From Comamonadaceae bacterium ALPHA2B (GTDB lineage Bacteria > Pseudomonadota > Gammaproteobacteria > Burkholderiales > Burkholderiaceae_C): a stretch of 64,000 bases of DNA. The notes under the pieces were generated by a model that searched no databases, was not told the DNA's origin, and saw only the letters and a program-made list of their open reading frames with translations. The stretch is from assembly GCA_005503065.1 (NCBI GenBank), contig SCOE01000031.1:1-64000 (forward strand), given 5' to 3'. Of this stretch, positions 9,550-17,400 are shown in pieces (positions within the stretch are counted from its first letter, which is position 1; each line of letters starts with the position of its first letter). The translations under genes were made by a program, and so were the position numbers.

Positions 9550-9727
9550 GCCTCAGTGCCTCCTGTACAGGCCCGAAACGCCAAAGCGCAATCGGCCTGC
9601 AGCCCTTGCCACACCTGTGCCGGCGCCAAACTCGTAACGATCGTGACTATTGCAATCCGCACCGGCGGCACACGGCCGCGCCGGTGCTTGCACGCACCGG
9701 GAGCGGGGGCGGTCTCGCGGATCGGCG

Positions 9728-10237
9728 TCAGCGCGCTGGATTGGACAGGTCATCGATGGCGATGCGCCCTTCCTCCAGGTCGACGCGGCTGCGCATCAGG
9801 AACTCCAGCGGCACCGGCTGCGCCCACAAGCTTCCGCGCACCAGCAGGCTGATGCAGTTGTGGGAATCCAGGGACGAGCCTTCCATGACGATTTCGACTT
9901 CGAGCGTTCGGGGCAGGATGCGCGGCTCGAACTGCAGGATGGCGTTCTTCAGAGCCTGTTCCATGCTGACACGCTGGATGGAGGACGTGAACTGGCCGGA
10001 CAGCATAGGCAATCCGTAGTTCAGCACCGAGCGCGCCGCCTGCGGATGGCGCTTCTCGTCGATCGCATCGCCCGTGGCATTGAGCAGCCAGGCCAAGTCG
10101 CGCAGCACCGCCTGGCGCAGCGCCTGCCGCGTGAGGGTGCGCTTGTCGTCGCCCTCGCGCTTCTGGTCGGGCGCGTGGTCGACCAGACGATCGAGCAGCG
10201 AGGGCTGCAGCCGCTCCTGGACGGTGAGCTCAGCCAT
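9728..10237 (-). CDS. tssE: TssE, gp25-like baseplate protein
   Basis: TssE is the gp25-like lysozyme-fold component that links baseplate and sheath. It has 169 residues starting MAELTVQERLQPSLLDRL, the classical TssE opening. It contains RDLAWLLNATG in the middle and SVLNYGLPMLSGQF, characteristic of the gp25/TssE family. The ATG at 10237 is preferred to earlier in-frame starts because it matches the family start; it overlaps the tagJ stop by 8 nt, consistent with translational coupling. Confidence 0.95.
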   Translation of the reverse strand: MAELTVQERLQPSLLDRLVDHAPDQKREGDDKRTLTRQALRQAVLRDLAWLLNATGDAIDEKRHPQAARSVLNYGLPMLSGQFTSSIQRVSMEQALKNAILQFEPRILPRTLEVEIVMEGSSLDSHNCISLLVRGSLWAQPVPLEFLMRSRVDLEEGRIAIDDLSNPAR

Positions 10238-11069
10238 GGTCTGCCGCAGTGCCGGCCGCATCGCCGTGCGCCGGGGCAGCGGCATCGAAATCGATCTGGC
10301 GCACATCCATCAGCGCATGCTCCCCCGCGTCGCTGCCCAGCAGGCGCTGGCCCAGCCCGCACCACACTTCGGGCGCGAGTTCGCGCCAGTCGGTGCGGCG
10401 CGCCAGCAGCAGCGCGCCGTCGTCGCTCTTCTCGGTGCCCTCGTAGCGCGTGGGCACCAGGGCCAGCGTCTCGCCGCCGTTCTCGAACAGCAGGTGCACC
10501 GGCATCCACACGCAGTCGCGCAGGTCCTCGGGCGGCTCGACCTTGACCTGCGCCAGGCGCGCGAAGGGCACCCAGTAGTAGCGGCCGTTGATGTAGGCCT
10601 CGAGCACCGGGCCGAGGCGCATGTCGGCATCGGCCAGCCACTCGAAGGGCGTGCCGTCGATGCGGCCGGCCGCCGCCGGCGCCTCGTCGAAGGCGCGCGC
10701 GCGCAGTTGCTCGGCCGCGGCCGCATCGCCGGCGCCGCGGCGCAGCAGCGACTCGACCAGCAGCGCCAGCCAGGGGTCGGGCTGGCCGAAGACCATGGGC
10801 GTGCGCTTGCCCGCGAAGACCTCGGCGCGCAGGCCCTCGCAGCGGATCGCCTCGCCGTAGACCTGCTTCATGGGCACGGCCAGGGCGTCGAGTTCGGCCG
10901 CGACGCTGAGCTGGTTGAGCGCACGCTCCCACTGGCCGAGCACGCACAGCAGCTGGGCCATGAAGACGCGCAGGCGGCTGTCGCCGGGCTTGGCGCGCAC
11001 CTCCTCGGTGAGGGCGCGGAGTGCGCCGGCAGGGTCGGCGCTGCGGATGAGTTCGGAGGCGGTGCTCAT
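10230..11069 (-). CDS. tagJ: TagJ/ImpE, T6SS accessory protein
   Basis: TagJ (ImpE family) binds TssB and modulates sheath recycling by ClpV in systems that carry it. The 279-residue protein has an N-terminal TPR-like helical part (residues 1-110, e.g. RVFMAQLLCVLGQWERALNQL) and the SciE/ImpE domain after it: DMRLGPVLEAYINGRYYWVPF, CVWMPVHLLFENGGE and a C-terminal QRLLGSDAGEHALMDVRQIDF. ATG 11069 follows a GGAG at about 8 nt. The Hcp-tagJ-tssE order is normal. Because TagJ acts through TssB, a tssB gene is expected elsewhere in the genome. Confidence 0.93.
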   Translation of the reverse strand: MSTASELIRSADPAGALRALTEEVRAKPGDSRLRVFMAQLLCVLGQWERALNQLSVAAELDALAVPMKQVYGEAIRCEGLRAEVFAGKRTPMVFGQPDPWLALLVESLLRRGAGDAAAAEQLRARAFDEAPAAAGRIDGTPFEWLADADMRLGPVLEAYINGRYYWVPFARLAQVKVEPPEDLRDCVWMPVHLLFENGGETLALVPTRYEGTEKSDDGALLLARRTDWRELAPEVWCGLGQRLLGSDAGEHALMDVRQIDFDAAAPAHGDAAGTAADHG

Positions 11070-11084
11070 GGTGCGGCTCCGGTG

Positions 11085-11645
11085 TCAGGACATGCTGGCC
11101 ACGATGATCTGGCACTCGCGGGTGGCGCCGCGCGAGCCGGTGCCCTGCTGCGGCGCCGTCCTGATCTCGATCTTGCGGTAGCTGAAGACCAGGATCTCGT
11201 AGAGCATCACGTCGCCCGGCGCGGTGATGAAGTACTGGGCCGTGATCTGCGCCTCGTCGATCTTCAGCTCGAACATCGGCAGCGTGTCGGCCGTGACGCT
11301 GGCGTCGCCGCCGGCGAGGTACTTGCTGATGGTCGCCCGCAGGTTGGCGGCGCGGGTGTTGGTGAGCTGCGTGAGGATGGCGCTGGCCGAATCGGCCTGG
11401 CGCACCACGGTCAGCGGCGCATAGCTGCGCGGGCCCTGCGCCGCGCCGCCGATGGTGGCCGATGCCAGGCCCCAGCTCATGCCCACCATGTCAAGCCGCG
11501 GCTTGCCGTCGGGGTATCGCCGCACGTTGTCGCCCGTCACGGGCGTGCCGCTGTTCTCCATGGCCATCACGAGGTCGGCCCCCATCTGGTTGGTGTGCGC
11601 CAGCCGGGTGAGCTGCAGGAGGTTGTCGATGCTGTAGAGCGACAT
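11085..11645 (-). CDS. hcp (tssD): Hcp-like T6SS tube protein
   Basis: Hcp stacks as hexameric rings to form the expelled inner tube. The 186-residue protein is divergent at its N-terminus (MSLYSIDNLLQLTRLAHTNQ), but central and C-terminal parts fit the Hcp fold. These are VGMSWGLASA (compare the family's 'SWG' beta-strand), SYAPLTVVRQADSASAILTQ and the terminal YEILVFSYRKIEI strand preceding a short tail. An AAAGGA Shine-Dalgarno lies 8 nt before ATG 11645. Position directly upstream of tagJ-tssE supports the call. It is somewhat longer than typical Hcp (about 160-170 residues). Confidence 0.78.
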   Translation of the reverse strand: MSLYSIDNLLQLTRLAHTNQMGADLVMAMENSGTPVTGDNVRRYPDGKPRLDMVGMSWGLASATIGGAAQGPRSYAPLTVVRQADSASAILTQLTNTRAANLRATISKYLAGGDASVTADTLPMFELKIDEAQITAQYFITAPGDVMLYEILVFSYRKIEIRTAPQQGTGSRGATRECQIIVASMS

Positions 11646-11684
11646 GGGAGCTTCCTTTCTCGAAAGGTTGGAGGTCGGGGTCCT

Positions 11685-13670
11685 TCAGCGCGCAGAAGCC
11701 GCCGCGGTGCCCTCGGTCTGGATTCGCACGGCGTAGACGGCGCGGCGCCGCTCGGGCTGCAGCTGGCCGCGCACGCGCAGGTCGGCCACCGGCTCCGGCG
11801 GGCCGGCGCCGAAGAGCCGCGGCCCGCTGTAGGGCGCGGCGGGTGCTGCGACCACGAGCAGCTGCGCGCCGGGCTGCGCGAGCCAGGGCAGGTCGAAGCG
11901 CTTGGCCGCGGGCTGCTCGCGCGTGCCGCGCTCGAAGCGGTTGCTCTCGGCCCCGTCGGGCGGGTAGACGGCGCGCATCGCACCCTGGGCATCGATGCCG
12001 ATCACCGCCAGGTCGATCGACTGGCCGCTGGTGTTGTGCACGTTGAGGGCCATGCGCTGGCCCCCGGCGGGCGCAGGCAACGCGGCCAGTCCCAGCGCGT
12101 CGTCGGTGCGCAGGAGTTGCGCGCCCTGCCAGCGCTCGATCTGCACCTCCAGCCCGTCGACGCGGCCGCCCTGCGCCAGGGCCGGCAGGCGCGCCAGCCA
12201 CTTCAGGCGCGCGAGGGTTTCCAGGCGCTGGCGCAGCGCCTGTGCATCGGGCAGCGTCACGGCGGCGGCCGGGCCGCCGAGTTCGGGCGCCAACAGCTCG
12301 AGGCGCCACCCCCCGCCGCCCGCCGGCACCGCGCGCACGTCGGCCGTCGCATCGGGACCGGTCGCGATGGATGCCGGATAGGCCAGCGACAGGCCCGCCG
12401 GCAAGGGCCGCTCGGCACGCACCTGCAAGGCCAGCGCCGCCGGCCCGGCCACCGGCTGCACGCGCCACAGCGCGGAGCCGGCCACGTCCTGCAGGGCATC
12501 GGGCACGCGCAGGCTGGACTGGTCGAGCCCGACCTCGCCCAGCTCGGTCTCGGCCTCGCGCTGGGCGCCGTCGTCGAGCACGGCCGTCACGCGCACCCGC
12601 TGCCTCGCCACCAGGCCGTCGATCTGGCCGGCAGCGAGCGCGAGCATGGCGCCGCCGCGCCGCGCCGGCCACAACGGACGCGTGGTGACCGCGCCGGCGG
12701 GGTTGGCGAACAGCGGCAGGTCGAGGTTGCCCTCGGCCACGGGCGAGGGCAGCTCGCGCGCGGGAAAGCGCTGCGCGAGCTCGTCGATCACCGGCGGATA
12801 CAGCGACAGCACGCCGTCGAACAGCGCGCGCCAGGTCTGCGGCCGGCGCTGCAGCGACTGCGCCACCGCCCAGGTCAGCAGGCCCTGCGGCCGCGCCTGG
12901 CGGTCGCCGCGCGGCAGGCGCAGCTCGGGCGTGACCTGGTGGCTCTCCGAGGCGAAGAAGGCCACGTAGCGGGCGCGTGCCACGGCTTCGGCCGCGGGCG
13001 CGGCGGGCACGGCGTCGTCGGCCGGTGCCGCGGCGGCCGCGAGCTGGTCCACGCGCACGCCACGCCAGCGCACCTCGTCGCCGGCCGGCTGCGCGGGCTC
13101 GGTGCGCAGGCCACGCGTCATCGACGCGGCCGAGCAGGTGTCGAAGACCGACCACACGAACACGTTCTTCGCCAGGAAGGCCTGCACCCAGCCGTCGAAG
13201 TCGACGTCGCGCATGCCGCCGCCGAGCAGGCCGGCGCCGCCGATGGCGCCTCGCACGTCGCGCGCCAGGAAGTTCTCGGCCAGGCCGTCGGGCTCCTGGT
13301 AGCGCTTGGCGGTGTCGCGCACGCGCGTGCCGTGGCCCGAGAAGTACAGCACCACGAAGTCGCCGCTTCGCGATTGCGCGAGCAGGCGCTGCAGCCCGTC
13401 GCGGATGGCCTGCGCGTCGGGCAGCGCGGCACCGGGCACGCCGTCGGCCAGCACCGTGATGTCGGCCGGCGCGAAGCCCTGGCGCGCAAGCGCGTCGCGC
13501 ATCAGCAGCACGTCGTTGCGCGGCGCCTGCAGCCACAGCGAAGCGGGCTGGTTGGCCAGCTCGGACACGCCGACCAGCAAGGCCCGCTGCGCCGCGCCTG
13601 CCCAGGCGCTCGCGAGCAGCAGCCCGACAAGGAGCAGCACGTGCAGCGGACGGCGCGAGGCGGCGTGCAT
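11685..13670 (-). CDS. Secreted caspase-family (C14) protein in the T6SS locus
   Basis: This is a predicted exported cysteine peptidase of the caspase/metacaspase fold, 661 residues. An N-terminal signal peptide (HVLLLVGLLLASAWAGAAQ) is followed by ALLVGVSEL. The catalytic His is in VLYFSGHGTR (His113) and the catalytic Cys in VFDTCSAAS (Cys179), so the dyad is intact. The long remainder lacks recognised enzyme motifs, but its last ~120 residues (DLAVIGIDAQGAMRAVYPPD...) resemble the DUF4384-type beta domain also present in the nearby kinase. A GTG one codon earlier (13673) is an alternative start. It follows the membrane-protein gene by 6 bp. Caspase-like proteins are not core T6SS parts; the role could be regulated proteolysis in the periplasm or stress signalling. 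Confidence 0.85.
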   Translation of the reverse strand: MHAASRRPLHVLLLVGLLLASAWAGAAQRALLVGVSELANQPASLWLQAPRNDVLLMRDALARQGFAPADITVLADGVPGAALPDAQAIRDGLQRLLAQSRSGDFVVLYFSGHGTRVRDTAKRYQEPDGLAENFLARDVRGAIGGAGLLGGGMRDVDFDGWVQAFLAKNVFVWSVFDTCSAASMTRGLRTEPAQPAGDEVRWRGVRVDQLAAAAAPADDAVPAAPAAEAVARARYVAFFASESHQVTPELRLPRGDRQARPQGLLTWAVAQSLQRRPQTWRALFDGVLSLYPPVIDELAQRFPARELPSPVAEGNLDLPLFANPAGAVTTRPLWPARRGGAMLALAAGQIDGLVARQRVRVTAVLDDGAQREAETELGEVGLDQSSLRVPDALQDVAGSALWRVQPVAGPAALALQVRAERPLPAGLSLAYPASIATGPDATADVRAVPAGGGGWRLELLAPELGGPAAAVTLPDAQALRQRLETLARLKWLARLPALAQGGRVDGLEVQIERWQGAQLLRTDDALGLAALPAPAGGQRMALNVHNTSGQSIDLAVIGIDAQGAMRAVYPPDGAESNRFERGTREQPAAKRFDLPWLAQPGAQLLVVAAPAAPYSGPRLFGAGPPEPVADLRVRGQLQPERRRAVYAVRIQTEGTAAASAR

Positions 13671-13676
13671 CACGGA

Positions 13677-14792
13677 CTAGGGTGAGCCCAGGGCCTCGAC
13701 CAGCGGCGAGGACTGCAGCACGCGCCGGCCTTCCTCAGGCTGCAGCAGGTGCAGCGACCAGGTGCCCGCGGCATCGGGGCCACCGACCACGGTGGCCCCG
13801 GCACTGCGCAGCAGCTGCGCGGCGGCGGCCATGTCGGTGCCGGCCTTCCAGCGCAGCGTGAAATCGACCTGCGGCGCGGCGGCCGCGGGCGGCGCGCCGC
13901 GAAAGCGCACCTCCTCGGCCTGCGGCAGCAGCAGGCCGGCGTTCTGCACCAGCACGACCAGCGCCAGCACGGCGAGCGCGGGGCGCCAGACGCCGTCGCC
14001 CAGCAGCCAGCCGCGCAGGCGCGTGCCCCAGCCCGCGGGCCGGCCCGGCGCTTCGACGCGCGGCATGCCGGCCGCGGGGCGCACGGCGCCGGTCGATGCG
14101 TTCGACAGGGCATTCAGCCGCGCGGCGGCCTCGGCGTACAGCGCCTGGTAGTCCGTGCGCGGATCGCCCTCGGGCGCGAGCGGCGTGCCCGACAGCACGG
14201 TGAAGGTGTCGGCCACGGTGCGCAGCGCGATGCGGCCGGGCTGCGCTGCGATGCCGGTCGCGGCCTTCGTCGCGCATTCGTCGGCCACGGCGCGCAAGGC
14301 GGCCAGGCGCGTCGCCGACACCTCGCCGAGCACGCGCGCGCACAACTGCGGCGCCGGCACCAGCGTGACGGGGTTCCAGGCCTGGACCATGCCGAAGAGC
14401 GGCTCGAAGGGTTCGTCGCCGGGCTCGAGCAGCACGTCGTGGGCACCCGCCCAATCGGCCTCGCTCGCGGCCATCCAGCCGTGCCAGCGCTCGCCCTCGG
14501 TATTCGTGTCGCAGCGGTCGAGCAGCACACCGAGCAGGCGCCCCTCGTGCAGCACGCTGACCAGGCGGCCCGGCGCCCAGCGCGCGGGAAAGGCCCGCGC
14601 CGCCACCGCTTCGCGGCGGCGCGCCAGTTCGGTCAGCGGCAGCAGCAGCTCTTCGAGGGGATGCCGGCCGCCCGGGCCCGCAATGCGAGGGTGCACGGGC
14701 GCCGTGGCGGCGGCGGCGCCGGCCGCGGCCGCCGCCGGCGGCCCGAAGGCGCTGCGGATCACGTTCAACGGCGGCCAGAGTTCGGTGGGCAT
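13677..14792 (-). CDS. Single-pass membrane protein, candidate anti-sigma factor
   Basis: I do not recognise this 371-residue protein from a named family. The N-terminal ~250 residues look cytoplasmic. One hydrophobic segment (ALAVLALVVLVQNAGLLL, around residue 260) is followed by an ~85-residue C-terminal domain ending LRSAGATVVGGPDAAGTWSL and HLLQPEEGRRVLQSSPLVEA. That C-terminal pattern resembles the extracytoplasmic tail of many ECF anti-sigma proteins. The gene starts 27 bp after the sigma-like gene stops and is followed at once by the caspase gene, the arrangement expected of sigma / anti-sigma pairs. No CHCC zinc motif is visible. The function is inferred from topology and order. Confidence 0.55.
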   Translation of the reverse strand: MPTELWPPLNVIRSAFGPPAAAAAGAAAATAPVHPRIAGPGGRHPLEELLLPLTELARRREAVAARAFPARWAPGRLVSVLHEGRLLGVLLDRCDTNTEGERWHGWMAASEADWAGAHDVLLEPGDEPFEPLFGMVQAWNPVTLVPAPQLCARVLGEVSATRLAALRAVADECATKAATGIAAQPGRIALRTVADTFTVLSGTPLAPEGDPRTDYQALYAEAAARLNALSNASTGAVRPAAGMPRVEAPGRPAGWGTRLRGWLLGDGVWRPALAVLALVVLVQNAGLLLPQAEEVRFRGAPPAAAAPQVDFTLRWKAGTDMAAAAQLLRSAGATVVGGPDAAGTWSLHLLQPEEGRRVLQSSPLVEALGSP

Positions 14793-14819
14793 GGCGTGTG
14801 TCCTGAAAGGGCTATGACT

Positions 14820-15584
14820 TCAGGCGTAAGACGCTTCAGCGCCGAGGATTTTGAAAACCAGCAGGATCGCGGCCCCGTTGTCGGGCCGGATGGCAATGCC
14901 CAGCGTGTCCTGGATCCAGCCGCCGATCTGCGTGCGCGCGTAGTCGGCCGGCAGGGCCTCGCGCTTGTGCACGAGCCCGAGCCGGCCCGCGCGGTAGTGG
15001 TACGAGGCAATGGCATGGCGCGCCGCCACGCCCGACAGCCCGCCGGCCGCCTCCTGGCCGAAGCCTTCGCACAGCAGCAGGCGCTCGGGCGGCGCCAGGC
15101 CGGCGATGAAGGCGCGCGCCGAAGCCTGCACGGCGGCAGCGCTCAGTCCGTGCTCGCGCAGGCAGTCCCCCGCGTCTTCCGCCGCGCCCAGCTGCGCCTC
15201 GAGCTGGTTCTCGCTGACTTCGTCGCCGATCGACAGCTTGCGCCGGAAGCTGCTGGCCCGCGTGCAGTCGATGAGGTAGCGGCGGAAGTACGCGCACAGC
15301 GCGAAGGCGCTCGACGGCGCGCTGTGGCCGCTGCGCTCGCGCGGATCGGGCTCCTCGCCCTCGTCGGCCTCGGCATCCAGCCGCAGCACCTTGACGTAGA
15401 TGAACTGCGCCACCAGTTCCTGGCGCCCCTCGCCCAGCGCATGCAGCTCGGGCGGGGTGCAGCCGCGCAGCGCGCCGCCCACGATGCCGTACATGCGCCC
15501 CATCTCGTCGGGCGACAGCGTCTGCCGGCGCCGCCACAGGCGGACCAGCTCGGCACTGTCTTCCGACGAGAGGGTGTCCTGCAT
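14820..15584 (-). CDS. Sigma-70-like (ECF-like) regulator
   Basis: This 254-residue soluble protein resembles an extracytoplasmic-function sigma factor. A helical region-2-like part (ELVAQFIYVKVLRLDAE, then FALCAYFRRYLIDCTRASSF) is separated by an acidic linker from a region-4-like helix-turn-helix (GLAPPERLLLCEGF, GLSGVAARHAIASYHYRAGR). The ATG at 15584 (MQDTLSSEDSAELVRLWRRR) is chosen; the frame extends upstream into a repeat. A T6SS-encoded sigma factor together with a Ser/Thr kinase recalls EcfK/PknS of Xanthomonas citri. The assignment rests on pattern reading and could be wrong if region 2 does not score as sigma. Confidence 0.55.
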   Translation of the reverse strand: MQDTLSSEDSAELVRLWRRRQTLSPDEMGRMYGIVGGALRGCTPPELHALGEGRQELVAQFIYVKVLRLDAEADEGEEPDPRERSGHSAPSSAFALCAYFRRYLIDCTRASSFRRKLSIGDEVSENQLEAQLGAAEDAGDCLREHGLSAAAVQASARAFIAGLAPPERLLLCEGFGQEAAGGLSGVAARHAIASYHYRAGRLGLVHKREALPADYARTQIGGWIQDTLGIAIRPDNGAAILLVFKILGAEASYA

Positions 15585-15631
15585 GGAACCGCCCGTCAGC
15601 GCTGGCGCGCGCAGGGCGCCGGCACGCAACT

Positions 15632-15695
15632 TTTCAATCGAAACGTGGCCGCAGCGCCCGCCCCGTCTGCGGAAGCAGCTATGCATTTGATAGCG
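15632..15695. repeat. Copy of the ~60-bp dispersed repeat
   Basis: This copy lies between mltA and the sigma-like gene. It contains the conserved blocks GGCCGCAGCGCCCGCC, GAAGCAGCTAT and TTTGATAGC, in the same layout as the copies at 27120 and 62741. No gene lies in the 165-bp spacer. Confidence 0.75.
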
Positions 15696-15749
15696 AACAG
15701 CGCGCAGGCGAAGCAGGAAGCGGCGAAGCCGCCTGGGGGGTGCATTCCT

Positions 15750-17348
15750 TCAGTCATCGGCGCAGTTCTGGTCGTCGGGCACCAGGCAGTTGGCGAGCGA
15801 ACCGCCGACGCCGCGGGTGCGCGTGCCGCCCGGGCCGCGCGCCACGGTGGCGGTGGCGGCGGCCACGGCCTGGCCGCGCGGCAGCAGGATCCACAGCTGG
15901 CCCCGCTCCTTCATGCGGCGCGCCTGGTTGGCGGCGAGCTGGCCGTTGCCGAAGAAGTAGTCGGCCCGCACCGCGCCGCGGATGGCGCCGCCCGTGTCCT
16001 GCGCGATGGTCAGGCGCTGCATCGGCGTGCCGGAGCCGGGCTGGCGCGTCGACACGAACACCGGGTAGCCCAGCGGCGTGCTGCGCGGGTCGACCGCGAT
16101 CGACCGACCGGGCTGCAGCGGCACGCCCATCGCGCCCACGGGGCCGGCGGTGCTGGTCTGCACTTCCTTGAAGAAGACGTAGCTCGGGTCCTTGATGCCC
16201 GATCCCGTGACCGGGCCCGACGCGCGCTGCCCCGGCACCACCACCGCGCCGCTGGCCACCGGCCGCGCGAGGGTGAAGCCGCGGGTACGCACGGCGCCGA
16301 TGTCGCCCACGTCGTCGTCATCATCCACTTCCAGCTCGATGGTGTTGCCCCGCGTGCGCACCGCGCTCTTGCCGCGACCGCCCGGCGCCTGCGCCAGCGT
16401 GGGCCGGAAGGGCTGGCCGTTCTGCTCCGCATAGCCGATGCGGATCACCTCGCCGTTGGGCAGGCGGATGCGGCCGGAGCCCTGGATCTGCATCTCGTAC
16501 AGCGCGGTGGCGCTGCTCACGAAGGCCAGCACCTTGGCATTCGGTGCACCGCGGGTTTCGATCTCCTCGCGCGTGTAGTAGGGCAGCAGGCGCTGGCCGT
16601 CGATGCGCACGCGGGCCTTGCGGTCGATGGTGTCGCGCACGATCTGCGACAGGTCCAGCGCATAGAGTCCGGGGGCGCCCATGTCGCGCGTCGACAGCCC
16701 CGTCTGCACCACCACCTGGTTGCCCTGCACGCGTGCCGCCACCGTGCCGTTGCCGGGGGGCAGCCGCCGGGTGTCGAGGAAGAGCATGTCCTGCGGTTGG
16801 CCATACACCGGGTAGATGAAGGGCGGTGCGTAGCTGCGGCTGCCCTCGATCTCGGGTTCGAAGTAGCCCGTCACCACGCCGTCGGGGCGGCGGTCGTCGT
16901 CGCGGATCTGGTAGGCCGCGAATTCGCGTTCGAAGAAGGAGCGGATCGCGGGATTGCTCTTGCCGTCCACGCTGCTCGCACGGCCGCACACCTCCTGCCA
17001 CTGCGCGCCGCGCCCGTTGAGCACGCGGCAGCTGGTAAGGAAGGCCGGCCAGCTCTCGGCGAAGTCGTCGCGGCTCCAACCGGGGACGCTGTCGAAGTTG
17101 ACGGCCGTGTAGGTGGCGATCTGGGTCGAGAAGGTGCGCGCCTGGCCGGCCACGCTGGCGTTGGCCGGTGCGGGTGCAGGGGCCGGCGCGGGTGCCGGCG
17201 CGACGGCCACCGGTGCCGGCGGCGGCGCGGCAGGCGCAGGGGCCGGTGCGGGCGCGGTGGCGCAGCCGGCCAGGCCCAGCGCCAGGGCGCCGGCCCACAG
17301 CGCATGCACCGGTCGCGGTGCCTGGTGGGGATGCGGGGCTGGGTTCAT
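15750..17348 (-). CDS. mltA-like: MltA-type lipoprotein lytic transglycosylase within the T6SS locus
   Basis: This is a predicted outer-membrane-anchored lytic transglycosylase that cleaves the glycan MurNAc-GlcNAc bond. It has 532 residues. A lipobox (LALGLAGCAT, Cys about residue 29) is followed by an Ala-Pro-rich linker (residues 30-63). MltA domain signatures are VVTGYFEPEIEGSRSY and YEMQIQGSGRIRLPNGEVIR; the 3D/barrel part is SIAVDPRSTPLGYPVFV with IAQDTGGAIRGAVRADYFFG, which holds the catalytic Asp. It also carries a polar insert with a run of Asp (VDDDDDVGD). Between the T6SS kinase and the sigma-like gene, it probably opens peptidoglycan for apparatus assembly, as MltE does for enteroaggregative E. 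coli. It could instead be ordinary housekeeping MltA. Confidence 0.92.
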   Translation of the reverse strand: MNPAPHPHQAPRPVHALWAGALALGLAGCATAPAPAPAPAAPPPAPVAVAPAPAPAPAPAPANASVAGQARTFSTQIATYTAVNFDSVPGWSRDDFAESWPAFLTSCRVLNGRGAQWQEVCGRASSVDGKSNPAIRSFFEREFAAYQIRDDDRRPDGVVTGYFEPEIEGSRSYAPPFIYPVYGQPQDMLFLDTRRLPPGNGTVAARVQGNQVVVQTGLSTRDMGAPGLYALDLSQIVRDTIDRKARVRIDGQRLLPYYTREEIETRGAPNAKVLAFVSSATALYEMQIQGSGRIRLPNGEVIRIGYAEQNGQPFRPTLAQAPGGRGKSAVRTRGNTIELEVDDDDDVGDIGAVRTRGFTLARPVASGAVVVPGQRASGPVTGSGIKDPSYVFFKEVQTSTAGPVGAMGVPLQPGRSIAVDPRSTPLGYPVFVSTRQPGSGTPMQRLTIAQDTGGAIRGAVRADYFFGNGQLAANQARRMKERGQLWILLPRGQAVAAATATVARGPGGTRTRGVGGSLANCLVPDDQNCADD

Positions 17349-17400
17349 GATTCACTCCTTGGGATCGAAGCGGCCCGGACGGGCCGATGTCCACAGACGA

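Noticed and set aside
9550-9753. Possible small gene between tssE and tssF
   Set aside because: The open frames have no ribosome-binding site or recognisable composition, and part of the spacer resembles the dispersed repeat.
17160-17260. Ala-Pro codon repeats in mltA as a tandem-repeat locus
   Set aside because: Codons vary and the stretch is the usual flexible linker after a lipobox; no perfect nucleotide tandem array.
15750-17348. Considered the lipoprotein as the missing TssJ
   Set aside because: It has clear MltA catalytic-domain motifs and is three to four times the size of TssJ.
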